Of a DNA stretch of 64,000 bases, positions 33,866 through 43,068 are shown in pieces. The stretch is from NCBI GenBank assembly GCA_036555325.1, contig DATBLQ010000019.1:62001-126000 (forward strand), in the 5' to 3' direction. The stretch's first letter is position 1, and every line of letters starts with the position of its first letter. The notes under the pieces were generated by a model, which saw only the letters and a list, made by a program, of their open reading frames with translations, was not told the origin of the DNA and ran no database searches. The position numbers were made by a program, and so were the translations under genes. The stretch comes from DATBLQ01 sp036555325. Lineage in GTDB: Bacteria; Pseudomonadota; Alphaproteobacteria; Rhizobiales; Aestuariivirgaceae.

Positions 33866-35113
33866 ATGGACGTGTTCAAGGATAATCGAAAGCGGGAGTA
33901 TCTCAACGCCGAGGGCGCCGATAAGCCGCTCAAGAGTCCGATACCGCATTCAACGCTGAAGCGGGCACGCGCCTATCGCAAGCAGCGGCTCGTCGATCAG
34001 TTGCGGGCGCATGATTGCGCGGCAATCCTGCTTTACGACCCCTGCAATATCCGCCATGCGCTCGATGTGTCGAACATGCAGGTGTGGATGCTGCACAATC
34101 CGTCCCACTATGCTCTGGTGTGCGCCGACGGGCATGCGGTCGATTTCGAGTATAAGGGTGCGGAGCATGTGGCCAACGGAATCGAAACGATCGATGAGGT
34201 TCGACCGGCCACTGCCTGGTTCTATTTCGCCGCCGGTCACAGGATGGGCGAACGCATCAAGCCGTGGGCCAAGGAAATAGCCGAGATCGCCAAGGCGCAC
34301 GGTGGCGGATCGAAACGGCTGGCAGTCGACAAATGCGAGACGCCGGGCACGGATGCGCTGCGGTCGCTGGGGCTTGAGATCGTCGAGGGCCAGGAGCTAA
34401 CGGAGCATGCCCGCTCGATCAAGTCGGCCGAAGAAATCGAACTGATGAGGTGGACGGTTCGGGTCTGCGAAGCGGGAATGGCGCGGATGTACGAGTGCTC
34501 GCTTCCGGGAAAGAGCGAGCAGGAAATCTGGGCCGAGCTTCACTATGAAAATATCCGTTCAGGCGGGGAATGGATCGAGACGCGACTGCTGACGATCGGC
34601 GAACGCACCAATCCGTGGTTTCAGGAATGTTCCGATCACATCGGCCGGGCGGGCGACCTGCTGTCGTTCGATACCGACATGATCGGGCCCTACGGCTACT
34701 GTGCCGATCTTTCACGATCGTGGACCATCGGTCACACAAGAATGAGCAATCAGCAAAGAGAGCTTTATTCGGCCGCGGTCGAGCAGATTCATCACAATCT
34801 GGCACTCCTGAAGCCCGGCCTGAGCTTCAGCGAATTCAATGAAAAATCCTGGAGGATTCCGGAGAAATACCAAGCGCGACGATACAGCGTGGCGCTGCAC
34901 GGCGTCGGAATGGCCGACGAGTACCCCGCGGTGGCGCTGCATCCCGATTTCTCCAGGAACTACGACGGAACGTTCGAGGAAAACATGACGCTGTGCGTCG
35001 AAAGCCTGATCGGCGAGGACGGCGGGCGCGAATGCGTCAAGCTCGAAACGCAAGTCGTGATAGCGAGCAAAGGGGCCCAGCGGCTCGACAGTTTTCCCTG
35101 GGAAGACGCCTAA
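33866..35113 (+). CDS. dddP: DddP-type DMSP lyase homologue (M24 creatinase/aminopeptidase P fold)
   Basis: A 415-residue M24-fold protein that resembles the metalloenzyme DddP, which cleaves dimethylsulfoniopropionate to DMS and acrylate. Family stretches include DVSNMQVWMLHNPSHYALVC, RSGGEWIETRLLTIGERTNP, WFQECSDHIG and LHGVGMADEYP. Metal ligands D269, D271, D281, H345, E379 and E394 and the catalytic Asp D351 are all present. They line up with my recollection of the Ruegeria enzyme (D295, D297, D307, H371, E406, E421; D377) at a constant offset of 26-27. Ordinary Xaa-Pro peptidases lack the GGEWIETRLL-NPWFQECG block. A related but different zwitterion could still be the true substrate. A gaagg ribosome-binding site precedes the ATG. 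Confidence 0.78.
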   Translation: MDVFKDNRKREYLNAEGADKPLKSPIPHSTLKRARAYRKQRLVDQLRAHDCAAILLYDPCNIRHALDVSNMQVWMLHNPSHYALVCADGHAVDFEYKGAEHVANGIETIDEVRPATAWFYFAAGHRMGERIKPWAKEIAEIAKAHGGGSKRLAVDKCETPGTDALRSLGLEIVEGQELTEHARSIKSAEEIELMRWTVRVCEAGMARMYECSLPGKSEQEIWAELHYENIRSGGEWIETRLLTIGERTNPWFQECSDHIGRAGDLLSFDTDMIGPYGYCADLSRSWTIGHTRMSNQQRELYSAAVEQIHHNLALLKPGLSFSEFNEKSWRIPEKYQARRYSVALHGVGMADEYPAVALHPDFSRNYDGTFEENMTLCVESLIGEDGGRECVKLETQVVIASKGAQRLDSFPWEDA

Positions 35114-35194
35114 AAGAAGCAGCTTAACGCCAATCGCCACTTGCTTTCCGAAACAGATCAATAGAACTATGCCGGATCGGGAGAGGTTCGCAGG

Positions 35195-36994
35195 ATGGCG
35201 GCAGCGGCTGACATTTTTGCCTATAAGGAGGCGCTCATAATCCTCGGCACGGCTGGCGTGGTGATACCGCTGTTCAGCCGTATGCGGATCAACCCGATCT
35301 TAGGGTTTCTCATCGTGGGGGCGTTCATCGGCCCGAATGTATTGGGGGAACTCGCCAAGCAATTCCCGTGGCTGTCGATCTTCATCATCGGCGAACAGGA
35401 AGAGATCGCCCAACTGGCAGAACTGGGCGTGGTGTTCCTGCTTTTCATCATCGGGATCGAGCTGTCGTTCGAGAGGGTTCTGTCGCTAAGGCGCCTGGTG
35501 CTCGGCTTTGGCGCGGTGCAAGTGATCGCCTCGGCGATCGTCATCGGATATGTGGTGCATCTTATCGGGCTATCGATGACAGAAGCGCTCATCGTCGGCC
35601 TTGCGCTATCGCTTTCGTCGACGGCGATCGTCATTCAGCTTCTGTCGGAACAGAAGCGGCTTGGTACCCAAACCGGGCGAGCAAGCTTTGCCATCCTGCT
35701 GTTCCAAGACCTGGCCGTGGTGCCCATTCTGTTGCTGATACCGGCGCTCGGAACGAGCGGTACCGAACGAGTGTTCGGCGGCATTCTGATGGCGCTGCTG
35801 CAGGCTGCAGTCACGGTCTTGCTTATCGTCATCATCGGCCGGCTGGGGCTCAGACCCCTTTTGCGGCTGGTGGCCTCGACGCGCAGCGCCGATCTGTTCA
35901 TGGCGGCGTCGCTGCTGATCATCGTGGGAGCGGCGATTCTTTCAACGCTCGGCGGACTCTCAATGGCACTGGGGGCTTTTGTGGCAGGACTGCTGCTGGC
36001 GGAGACTGAGTACCGCCGAGAAGTCGAAGCCATCATCGATCCCTTCAAGGGGATTTTGCTTGGCACCTATTTCCTGCTGGTCGGCATGGGAATGAATCTC
36101 AAACTCCTGCTGAGTCATCCGACTGCGATCATCGGGTTTGCCGTAGCCCTGATCTTGCTGAAAGCGGCGATCATCGTCGGGGCAGGAAGCCTTTTCCAAC
36201 TGCCGCGCGCCGCCCTAATCCGCACGGGACTGCTGCTGGGGCCGGGCGGGGAATTCGTCTTCGTCATCATGGGCGCAAGCGTGGCTGCGGGCGCTGTATC
36301 GTTTTCAACCAGCCAGAACGTCACATTGATCGTATCAATCACGATGGTTGTCATTCCACTGATGTCAACTCTCGGCGATTGGCTGACATCGAAACTCTCG
36401 GTGAAAGCGACTTTGCCGGCGGAAGCCTTGGCCGAGCCGAGGGAAAACGGCGTCAGAGCCATCGTCGTGGGATACGGGCGGGTGGGAACACTGGTGGCGT
36501 CGATGCTCGAAGAGCACGACATGTCCTATATCGGCATAGAAAACAATCCCGACGTGGTGACCAGGGCACGCCGGCAGGGCAAGCCGGTCTATTACGGGGA
36601 TGCGACGCGGCCAGAGCTGTTGCGCCGGAGCGGCATCGGAAAAGCGACGGCGATCGTCGTTACCATGGATTCGCCGGCCAAAGTCGACCAGGTGGTGCGC
36701 ATCGCGCGGGCGGAGCGGGCAGACCTGAAGATCATCGCGCGAGCGAGGGACGAAGATCATGCGATGGAGCTCTATGGCGCGGGAGCCACAGAAGCCGTGC
36801 CCGAGACAACCGAGGCTAGCCTGCAGCTCGGCGAGGCGGTGCTCGTTGACCTAGGCGTGCCCATGGGTCTGGCAATTGCGGCAGTTCATGAACGGCGCGA
36901 CAGCCTGCGGCGGCTCCTCGGCCGACCCGACCGCCGGCGCGAAGTGGGCTTGGCGCGAGATCGGCTGAAAAGGTTGACCAAGGAAAAGAGCTAA
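35195..36994 (+). CDS. Monovalent cation:proton antiporter, CPA2 family with TrkA-N domain (KefB/KefC-like)
   Basis: A 599-residue inner-membrane antiporter. Residues about 1-385 form a dozen hydrophobic helices, with LGVVFLLFIIGIELSFERVLSLRR, SLSSTAIVIQLL and FQDLAVVPILLLIPALG as typical CPA2 landmarks. Residues about 410-530 are a Rossmann NAD-binding TrkA-N domain beginning AIVVGYGRVGTLVASMLEEHD. Such proteins exchange K+ or Na+ for H+ and often answer to osmotic or electrophilic stress. Placement beside genes for osmolyte-like compounds may be meaningful, or not. A ggagagg ribosome-binding site precedes the ATG. Confidence 0.9.
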   Translation: MAAAADIFAYKEALIILGTAGVVIPLFSRMRINPILGFLIVGAFIGPNVLGELAKQFPWLSIFIIGEQEEIAQLAELGVVFLLFIIGIELSFERVLSLRRLVLGFGAVQVIASAIVIGYVVHLIGLSMTEALIVGLALSLSSTAIVIQLLSEQKRLGTQTGRASFAILLFQDLAVVPILLLIPALGTSGTERVFGGILMALLQAAVTVLLIVIIGRLGLRPLLRLVASTRSADLFMAASLLIIVGAAILSTLGGLSMALGAFVAGLLLAETEYRREVEAIIDPFKGILLGTYFLLVGMGMNLKLLLSHPTAIIGFAVALILLKAAIIVGAGSLFQLPRAALIRTGLLLGPGGEFVFVIMGASVAAGAVSFSTSQNVTLIVSITMVVIPLMSTLGDWLTSKLSVKATLPAEALAEPRENGVRAIVVGYGRVGTLVASMLEEHDMSYIGIENNPDVVTRARRQGKPVYYGDATRPELLRRSGIGKATAIVVTMDSPAKVDQVVRIARAERADLKIIARARDEDHAMELYGAGATEAVPETTEASLQLGEAVLVDLGVPMGLAIAAVHERRDSLRRLLGRPDRRREVGLARDRLKRLTKEKS

Positions 36995-37026
36995 AGCCAC
37001 GTTCCGGTGAATGGAGAGCCCGTCAC

Positions 37027-37725
37027 TTAGGTGCCGACCAATTTGGCTGGCACCGTCACGTCCTTCGTCCAGGCCCACATGCAAAGAAGCGGCGTGTCGA
37101 AGGTCTCGGTGGCATGAACGATAAAGGGCTTGTGCCAGCGGGTCGATCCTGCCGCAAGCTTCTCCCAGCCGCCGGCACCTCGTTTCCAATTCGACGGGCC
37201 GGTGAGCATCCAATAGAGCTCGGGTGCTGCGTGATAGCGCTCACGATATAGCCGCCTCGGCCCCAGCAGCATGAAGCCCAGAAGAAAATCATTCCCGGGG
37301 AAAAATCCATTGGGCCCGATGATCTCGGAATAGGCGTAGCCATCCATGAAACCGCTACGCTCCATGACGCTGTCTGAATAATCCAGATTCTGTTCCCAGT
37401 GCAGATCGTCTTCGACCGCAGCAATGGCCGCTGCCACATCGCTCGCCACGGCCAAGGCGGCGCCGACGGTGTCGGGCAACAGGGTACAGGCAGGCAACGA
37501 TTTGGGTTGGGGCAGAGAAAAGGCGTCGGTGGTCAAATCCTGCTCGGCGAGCCGGTTCAAGACCTCGCCGACTTCCGGCGTGTCGGCCTGGTGATTTTCG
37601 AGCCCGCGGGTAACCGATTTGAGCAGCCAATTTACATCGGCATGAACTTCGTTGCCCACAATCTCGCCTCGCGTTGATGCCCTGCCCTTTTCAATAAAGC
37701 CATAGAAAAAGACAAGCTTCAACAT
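37027..37725 (-). CDS. Cupin of the DMSP-lyase family (DddL/DddQ/DddW-like), HxH changed to RxH
   Basis: A 232-residue protein whose C-terminal half (about 110-225) is a single cupin of the dimethylsulfoniopropionate lyase family. From recollection, DddQ's conserved residues are Y120, H123, H125, E129, Y131 and H163. Here they correspond to Y160, R163, H165, E169, Y171 and H204, so only the first His of the HxH motif is lost. Typical phrases are GFMLLGP, AAPELYWMLTGPSNW and TPLLCMWAW. The N-terminal half is helical, as in DddQ. The change makes true DMSP lyase activity uncertain; many family members act on unknown substrates. It ends the operon Fe-alcohol dehydrogenase / enolase / cupin. Confidence 0.7.
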   Translation of the reverse strand: MLKLVFFYGFIEKGRASTRGEIVGNEVHADVNWLLKSVTRGLENHQADTPEVGEVLNRLAEQDLTTDAFSLPQPKSLPACTLLPDTVGAALAVASDVAAAIAAVEDDLHWEQNLDYSDSVMERSGFMDGYAYSEIIGPNGFFPGNDFLLGFMLLGPRRLYRERYHAAPELYWMLTGPSNWKRGAGGWEKLAAGSTRWHKPFIVHATETFDTPLLCMWAWTKDVTVPAKLVGT

Positions 37726-37765
37726 GGAACGACGCGCTGGCGACGTTAACCAGTTCCTGCCTTAA

Positions 37766-38872
37766 CTATTCGACTTGTGTTTTTTTCAAACGCTTCTCGT
37801 CGTAGACAATGCCGAGCCCAGGTTCATTGCCAAGATCGATATGGCCGTGACGCGCCTCATATTGTCTCGCCATCATGAAATCGCGCCGCTCACAGCTCCA
37901 TTCCGGCGGATCGTAGGGAAATTCCAAGAATGCGCCGTTGGACAGTGCGGCTGACAATTGCGCATTGGCGATCATGCCCACTCCGTTCGACCAGGTATGG
38001 GGAGTGAAGATGACGGACGCCTCCTGGCACATCAGAGCGATACGTCTTAGGCCGGTAATGCCACCGGTAAGGGCAGCATCGGGCTGCAGCACATCGACGG
38101 CGCGCTCCTCGATCATATGGCCGAATTCGTACAGCTCGCGGTTCATTTCGCCACCTGCGATGCGCAGGTCGGTCATATTCTTCAACGCCTTCATGCCCTT
38201 CCAGTCGCCGCGGAAGAGAGGCTCTTCCATCCAGTAAACGCCCAAGCGCTCCAATTCGCGCGCAACGCTTAGGGCATCCTTCAGTTTCCACGGTTCCTCG
38301 ATATCCCACACCATGCGCCATCCCTGATTGCAGTCGACCATCAGCTCGAGCTGGTCGCCAATCTTCCTGCGCACCGTTTCGAGCCCCTTGATGTCGTCGC
38401 GCCAATCACCGCGGTGGAAGCGAAGCTTCATTGCGCCAAACCCTTCATCGACATAGCGCTGGGCCTGCGCGGTCAGAGCTCCAGGGTCGCGCAGCATGCC
38501 CGAAGATGCATAGAGCTTCACCCGGCCGGATTTGCCGCCAAGCAAGCGCCACACGGGAAGGCCTGCCGCCTTACCGGCTATATCCCACAGGGCCAGGTCG
38601 AGGGGCCAATAGCGTGCATAATGAAAGGACATGTTGGAAAGGATGCGATGGTGGCGCTCGAGATCGAGCGGATCCTGCCCGATGAAGAGATGCTTGAACT
38701 GATCGAAGCCGAGCATGTCATCGCCGGAGGAGATACCTTCAATGCCGGCGTCGGTCGCAATGCGCGTGAGAAACGCGGTGAAGCTGGTGCGAGGGCGGGT
38801 ATCCCAACTGGGGGCGAATGGCGGATCTAACGCGATCGTGTGCCGGGTAACCTGAATGTCGGTGATTTTCAT
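37766..38872 (-). CDS. Enolase-superfamily enzyme, mandelate racemase subgroup
   Basis: A 368-residue cytosolic enzyme that abstracts an alpha-proton from a carboxylate to racemise or dehydrate it. Metal ligands are D180 (VDCNQGW), E216 (YWMEEP) and E242 (AGGEMN). The base motif K-x-K is K149-L-R151, and the Asp-His dyad D265 (VLQPD) and H292 (TPHTW) places it in the mandelate racemase subgroup. The His-containing site differs from hydroxyproline-betaine epimerases, which use two lysines, so a sugar acid or alpha-hydroxy acid dehydratase is more likely. It sits 17 bp after the Fe-alcohol dehydrogenase gene and 40 bp before the cupin gene. Confidence 0.85.
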   Translation of the reverse strand: MKITDIQVTRHTIALDPPFAPSWDTRPRTSFTAFLTRIATDAGIEGISSGDDMLGFDQFKHLFIGQDPLDLERHHRILSNMSFHYARYWPLDLALWDIAGKAAGLPVWRLLGGKSGRVKLYASSGMLRDPGALTAQAQRYVDEGFGAMKLRFHRGDWRDDIKGLETVRRKIGDQLELMVDCNQGWRMVWDIEEPWKLKDALSVARELERLGVYWMEEPLFRGDWKGMKALKNMTDLRIAGGEMNRELYEFGHMIEERAVDVLQPDAALTGGITGLRRIALMCQEASVIFTPHTWSNGVGMIANAQLSAALSNGAFLEFPYDPPEWSCERRDFMMARQYEARHGHIDLGNEPGLGIVYDEKRLKKTQVE

Positions 38873-38889
38873 GAGTTTGAGCCGTGGAG

Positions 38890-40056
38890 TTAGCGCAGCG
38901 CATAAAGCCTTGTTGCCAACATCAGCAAATCATCGTCGCTGACGAGCCGAGGGGTGGATTTCCGCATCGATGCATTTTCGGGCGCGGCCATTTGTGCGGC
39001 AAGCATATCCGGCCGGTTAAGATCAAACCCCTCGCCCGCGAGCGAAACCTTGATCCCAGAGGATCGCACCAGCTTGGCAAAGACCTCCACCGCCGAGGAA
39101 GGGTTGGAATTTTGGCCCATGGCGCGAGCGACCCGGCTGAAATCATCGGGCGCTGCTTCTGCAACCCAGTCGATCGTCGCCAACATTGCCAGTCCGGTTG
39201 CGCGCCCATGCGGAATGGGCGCCAGCGAGGCGAGAGCGTGAGATATATTGTGCGCGAGAGCGGTGCCGCAATTCTCTATGCCGATGCCGGCAAGGCAGGA
39301 GCCCAGCAACAACGCGCCGCGGGCTTCGATATCGGCGCCGTTGGCAAGGACCCGCCCGAGATTTGCGGTGATGAGCGATATGGCACGATGGCAGAAAAGA
39401 TCCGCCATATCATTGCGGTTCCGGTTGGTACATGCCTCGATGGCGTGTACCAGCGCATCGAGTGCCGTGGCAGCGGTAATGCTCTGGGGAACACCAATGG
39501 TGAGTTCGGGGTCGAGCAGCGCCAGACGGGGCTTAAGTTCGGACCCCCAGGCCCAGACCTTCACATGCCGGGAATTGGTGAAAACACTCGTCGATGTCAC
39601 TTCCGAACCGGTGCCGGCGGTCGTCGGTATGGCAATACAGGGCAGCGGTCCAGCGGGCAGCGGCGTCTTGCACAGTTCATAGACTTCGGCCGAGTCCCCC
39701 GAGGCCGCACAGCAGGCGACCAATTTCGCCGTATCAAGGACGGTACCACCGCCAAGACCGACAATGCATTGTGCCTTGGTCTCGTAAGCCATGGCGCTGG
39801 CGGCGTCGATGAGTTCGGAGGTGGGTTCGCCAGCGAACCCGTCGAAGACCGCAGCCGTGTGACCGGCATCCGACAGGGATTGGCGTGCCTTGGCAATAGT
39901 GCCAGAGGGAGCCAATGCGGGATCGGCCAGAAGGAAAACGCTCAAGGACGTTCCTGCAATTGCACTGACCTTGCTGCCCAACTCGTCCAGCCGACCCTGT
40001 CCGAAAAGGATTTCCGGCACGGCGCGCATGGTGAACAACTGCATCGAGGACTCCAT
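38890..40056 (-). CDS. Iron-containing alcohol dehydrogenase (maleylacetate reductase/DddB-like family)
   Basis: A 388-residue Fe-ADH family enzyme. The nucleotide-binding region shows CIVGLGGGTVLDTAKLVA (about 94-111) and PCIAIPTTAGTGSEVTSTSVF. The metal site is ALDALVHAIEA (Asp and first His), NISHALASLAPIPHGRATGLAM (two further His). Starts at 40056 or 40044 are both possible (MESSMQLF). The family includes DddB of DMSP-degrading bacteria, which oxidises 3-hydroxypropionate, but also many unrelated dehydrogenases, so this link is only suggestive. It is first gene of a three-gene operon with the enolase and cupin genes and diverges from a methyltransferase gene 112 bp away. Confidence 0.85.
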   Translation of the reverse strand: MESSMQLFTMRAVPEILFGQGRLDELGSKVSAIAGTSLSVFLLADPALAPSGTIAKARQSLSDAGHTAAVFDGFAGEPTSELIDAASAMAYETKAQCIVGLGGGTVLDTAKLVACCAASGDSAEVYELCKTPLPAGPLPCIAIPTTAGTGSEVTSTSVFTNSRHVKVWAWGSELKPRLALLDPELTIGVPQSITAATALDALVHAIEACTNRNRNDMADLFCHRAISLITANLGRVLANGADIEARGALLLGSCLAGIGIENCGTALAHNISHALASLAPIPHGRATGLAMLATIDWVAEAAPDDFSRVARAMGQNSNPSSAVEVFAKLVRSSGIKVSLAGEGFDLNRPDMLAAQMAAPENASMRKSTPRLVSDDDLLMLATRLYALR

Positions 40057-40168
40057 AAGACTGCCGGTGCCGCTGTAGAATTGCTGCCGGGCTGGGTCAA
40101 GGCCCCGAAAACGGTTCACGGCAGGGTTGGTGGCGGGTACTATGACCCGTCGAATAAGGGGACTCCAA

Positions 40169-41044
40169 ATGAGCATTCAGGACTTGCAGCCCGCCAGAAG
40201 CCAAGCAGTCGATTTCTGGAACTCGATTCTCGTCCCCAAGTTCACCAAATATCGACACATCCTGGTCGGGGGTCTTTCGCTTCACAGCGCACAGATATTT
40301 CCCTCTCTCGGCGTCAAGGAAGGGCAGCGCGTGGTCGATATCGGCTGCGGCTTCGGCGACACGACCATCGAGCTTGCTCGGCGGGTTGGACCGCGCGGCT
40401 CGGTTCTGGGTCTCGACTGCTGCAACGCCTTCCTGGAACACGGACGAAGGGATGCCAAGGCAGCCGGCCTCGGGAACATTCAGTTCGTCGAAGGGGACGT
40501 GCAATTCTATCGCTTCGAGCCGGTACATGATTTCTGCTTTTCACGCTTCGGCACACAATTCTTCGACAATCCGGTCGCGGGGCTCAGGAACATGCGTCTT
40601 AGCCTGAAGCCAAAGGGGATCATGACCATGATCGTCTGGCGGCAAATCGAAGACAATCCCTGGCTGGGCATTCCGAAAACAGTGGTGCTTGATTTTCTGC
40701 CGCCGGTCAAAGACGGCGTTCCCAATTGCGGACCCGGGCCGTTTTCCATGGCCGACACCGAGGTTGTCGAGATGCAGCTCAAGGCTGCGGGTTATGAGAC
40801 CATTGCGTTCGAGCGGGTCGATGCGCAGCTCATGGTGGGACGCGACGTCGAGGATGCGATTGAATTTCAACTGAGTCTCGGCCCGGCGGGCGAGGTTTAC
40901 AGGGAAGCGGGACCCGAAGCGGAACAGCATTACGACGCGATCAAATCTGCGCTAGCCGTGGAAATCGCCAAATACAAGACGCCCAAGGGCATCATGATGG
41001 ATTCAAGCTCGTGGAAAGTCACCGCACGCAATCCCGGGATTTGA
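40169..41044 (+). CDS. Class I SAM-dependent methyltransferase
   Basis: A 291-residue methyltransferase. Motif I is QRVVDIGCGFGDTTIELARRVG (about 53-74), the acidic loop GSVLGLDCCNAFLE, and motif II region FVEGDVQFYRFEPVHDFCFSRFG. It resembles the UbiE/COQ5 group and not rRNA enzymes. A ribosome-binding site (aagggga) sits before the ATG at 40169, preferred to an upstream in-frame start at 40127. The gene diverges from the Fe-alcohol dehydrogenase operon and converges on a demethylase gene 41 bp away. The substrate is unknown; a small amine or sulfur compound would fit the setting. Confidence 0.82.
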   Translation: MSIQDLQPARSQAVDFWNSILVPKFTKYRHILVGGLSLHSAQIFPSLGVKEGQRVVDIGCGFGDTTIELARRVGPRGSVLGLDCCNAFLEHGRRDAKAAGLGNIQFVEGDVQFYRFEPVHDFCFSRFGTQFFDNPVAGLRNMRLSLKPKGIMTMIVWRQIEDNPWLGIPKTVVLDFLPPVKDGVPNCGPGPFSMADTEVVEMQLKAAGYETIAFERVDAQLMVGRDVEDAIEFQLSLGPAGEVYREAGPEAEQHYDAIKSALAVEIAKYKTPKGIMMDSSSWKVTARNPGI

Positions 41045-41085
41045 AACCTCCGGGTTAGCGCCACACGGGTTAAGCGTTGAAGGCT

Positions 41086-43068
41086 TCAGATAGACATGGC
41101 GAGCTTGCGGCCCTCGTAGATGGCCATGACGGCGGTTCGAGCAGCCACGGCATCGCCGATTGTCCGGTAGGGGCGCTGTCTTTGATCGAGAGCCTGGGTC
41201 AGGGACTTGTCGGGCACGTTGGTCGTCGATGTCACCAGGCTATCAGCCTCAAGGCGGAAATCCTTTCCGCCAAGTACCGTCACGGTGGCGGCATTGCCGT
41301 GCCATTCCCTTATGGCGGCCTCCGTGATCAGAACGGCCTTGAGCTCCCGCATCCGCTGACGAAGCTGGACGTCGGCATTCGTTCGCGCCATTTCCATCAT
41401 CACTGACGCTGCGGGAGTTATGAGTGTCACCTCGTGGCCTGCTTCTGCGATATGGAGCGCAGTTCCGCCACCTTTCCAGTTGGCCCCTTCGTCCAAAACG
41501 ATGACGCGAGCGCCGAGACGGGCACTGCGCTCCATCACTTCCTCCACCGACCAGACATTGCCGCGGTCGATGCCTGGAAGCCGATCGAAATGCGGCAAGG
41601 CGCGCTGGAAGCCGCTGCCAGCGGGCTGCGAGCCGGTAGCGATGATCACTTCATCAGCACCGAAGGCCTCAATATCGTCGGCTTCGCAGGGGGTGTTCAA
41701 AAGAACCTTCACCTGCAACTTTTCGAGCTGGCGTTCGTACCATTCGAGAAAATCGATGATCTGCCGGCGGCGCGGCTGCAAGCCGGCGAGATAGAACTGA
41801 CCGCCAAGCCTTGATGTCGCCTCAACCAGCGTCACCTTATGCCCGCGTTCGGCTGCCACTCTCGCCGCTTCGAGACCGGCGACACCGCCGCCGACGACAA
41901 GAATCTGCTTCGGCTTTGAAGCAAGGGTGAAGCGATCACCGCCCCATTCGAATTCACGTCCAGCGGATGGGTTGATGAGGCAGGAAATCCAGTAGTCGCG
42001 ATAACGCCTTCCCCAGCACATCTGATTGCAGGAGAGACAGGGGCGAACGTCTTCGGCGCGGCCCTCCCTTGCCTTGTTGGCGAGATGCGGATCGGCAATC
42101 TGGCCGCGGACGATCGAGACCATATCGGCCTGGCCGGATGCAATGACGTAATTTGCGTTCTCCGGTGTACGGATGTGACTTTCGGCCTGCACTTTGGCGT
42201 TGTTCGTTACTTTCTTCAATGCCTCGGCAAACGGAACACCGAGCTTGTCAGCATAGAAGACGTTGGGCATGACACCGCCGAAATCGAAATAGCTTCCGGT
42301 GCCGCAAGTCACATAGTCCATGAGAGCGCGTTCATCATGCCAAGCGATGATTTCCTGCAGCGCTTCCATGGAAAGGGACGCCTTGACGCCGGGATCCATG
42401 TTCACGGCCAGGCCGATGATGAAGTCGGTGCCCGCCATCTGGCGAATCCCGCGCAATATCTGCGATGAAAACCGGCAGCGGTTTTCAAGACTTCCTCCCC
42501 ATTTGTCGTCGCGCCGATTGGAGAAGGGGGTCCAGAACTGATCGATCAGGGCGTGATAGGTCGCGAAAAGCTCAACGCCGTCGAACCCTGAGTCCTTGGC
42601 GCGGCGGGCAGCGGCAATGAAGGCGTCGACGATTTCCTCGATCTCCGCGTCCGACATGGCGTGGCTGCCGTCGGAATCGTGGAAGGAGGGAAGACCCGAG
42701 GGCGACCAGTTGGGTTCGAATGAATTGTCAAAATCGCCGTGTTGCCCGACATGATAAAGCTGATGGCAGATGACGGTGCCGTGCTTGTGCACTGTGTCGG
42801 TGAGCTTGCGGAAATGGGGAATGATCGCGTCGGATGAATGCCTGAAATTGCCACGGGTCAATACCGCTGTGCGGTGTACGGGAACCGGCTCGACCACGAT
42901 CATCGCGGCACCCCCAAGAGCGCGTTCTTCATAGTAGGCGCGATGGCGCTCGCCCGGGAGGCCGCCTTCCGACATGTTGGCGGTGTGGGCGCCGAACACA
43001 ATGCGGTTCTTGAGCGTCAGGTGTCCTAGTTTGAGAGGCTTGAACAGGTGGCCAAAAACTTCAGCCAT
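41086..43068 (-). CDS. NADH:flavin oxidoreductase of the TMADH/StcD type (probable N-demethylase)
   Basis: A 660-residue protein of the trimethylamine-dehydrogenase / 2,4-dienoyl-CoA-reductase family. Residues 1-380 are an FMN-binding TIM barrel (LFKPLKLGHLTLKNRIVFGAH at the start). The 4Fe-4S cluster site is CLSCNQMCWGRRYRDYWISC (C-x2-C-x3-C-x11-C). A FAD/NAD part follows, starting ILVVGGGVAGLEAARVAAERGH. Relatives demethylate trimethylamine, dimethylamine or N-methylproline (StcD of stachydrine breakdown). The coupled ornithine-cyclodeaminase-family gene, overlapping by 8 bp, makes a proline-derivative route attractive but unproven. The ATG at 43068 is chosen; an in-frame extension upstream lies in the neighbouring gene. 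Confidence 0.82.
   Translation of the reverse strand: MAEVFGHLFKPLKLGHLTLKNRIVFGAHTANMSEGGLPGERHRAYYEERALGGAAMIVVEPVPVHRTAVLTRGNFRHSSDAIIPHFRKLTDTVHKHGTVICHQLYHVGQHGDFDNSFEPNWSPSGLPSFHDSDGSHAMSDAEIEEIVDAFIAAARRAKDSGFDGVELFATYHALIDQFWTPFSNRRDDKWGGSLENRCRFSSQILRGIRQMAGTDFIIGLAVNMDPGVKASLSMEALQEIIAWHDERALMDYVTCGTGSYFDFGGVMPNVFYADKLGVPFAEALKKVTNNAKVQAESHIRTPENANYVIASGQADMVSIVRGQIADPHLANKAREGRAEDVRPCLSCNQMCWGRRYRDYWISCLINPSAGREFEWGGDRFTLASKPKQILVVGGGVAGLEAARVAAERGHKVTLVEATSRLGGQFYLAGLQPRRRQIIDFLEWYERQLEKLQVKVLLNTPCEADDIEAFGADEVIIATGSQPAGSGFQRALPHFDRLPGIDRGNVWSVEEVMERSARLGARVIVLDEGANWKGGGTALHIAEAGHEVTLITPAASVMMEMARTNADVQLRQRMRELKAVLITEAAIREWHGNAATVTVLGGKDFRLEADSLVTSTTNVPDKSLTQALDQRQRPYRTIGDAVAARTAVMAIYEGRKLAMSI

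Noticed and set aside
38884..40530. Long open frame of 548 codons on the plus strand
   Set aside because: It is antisense to the Fe-alcohol dehydrogenase gene and then runs into the methyltransferase gene in another frame; its residues show no family pattern.
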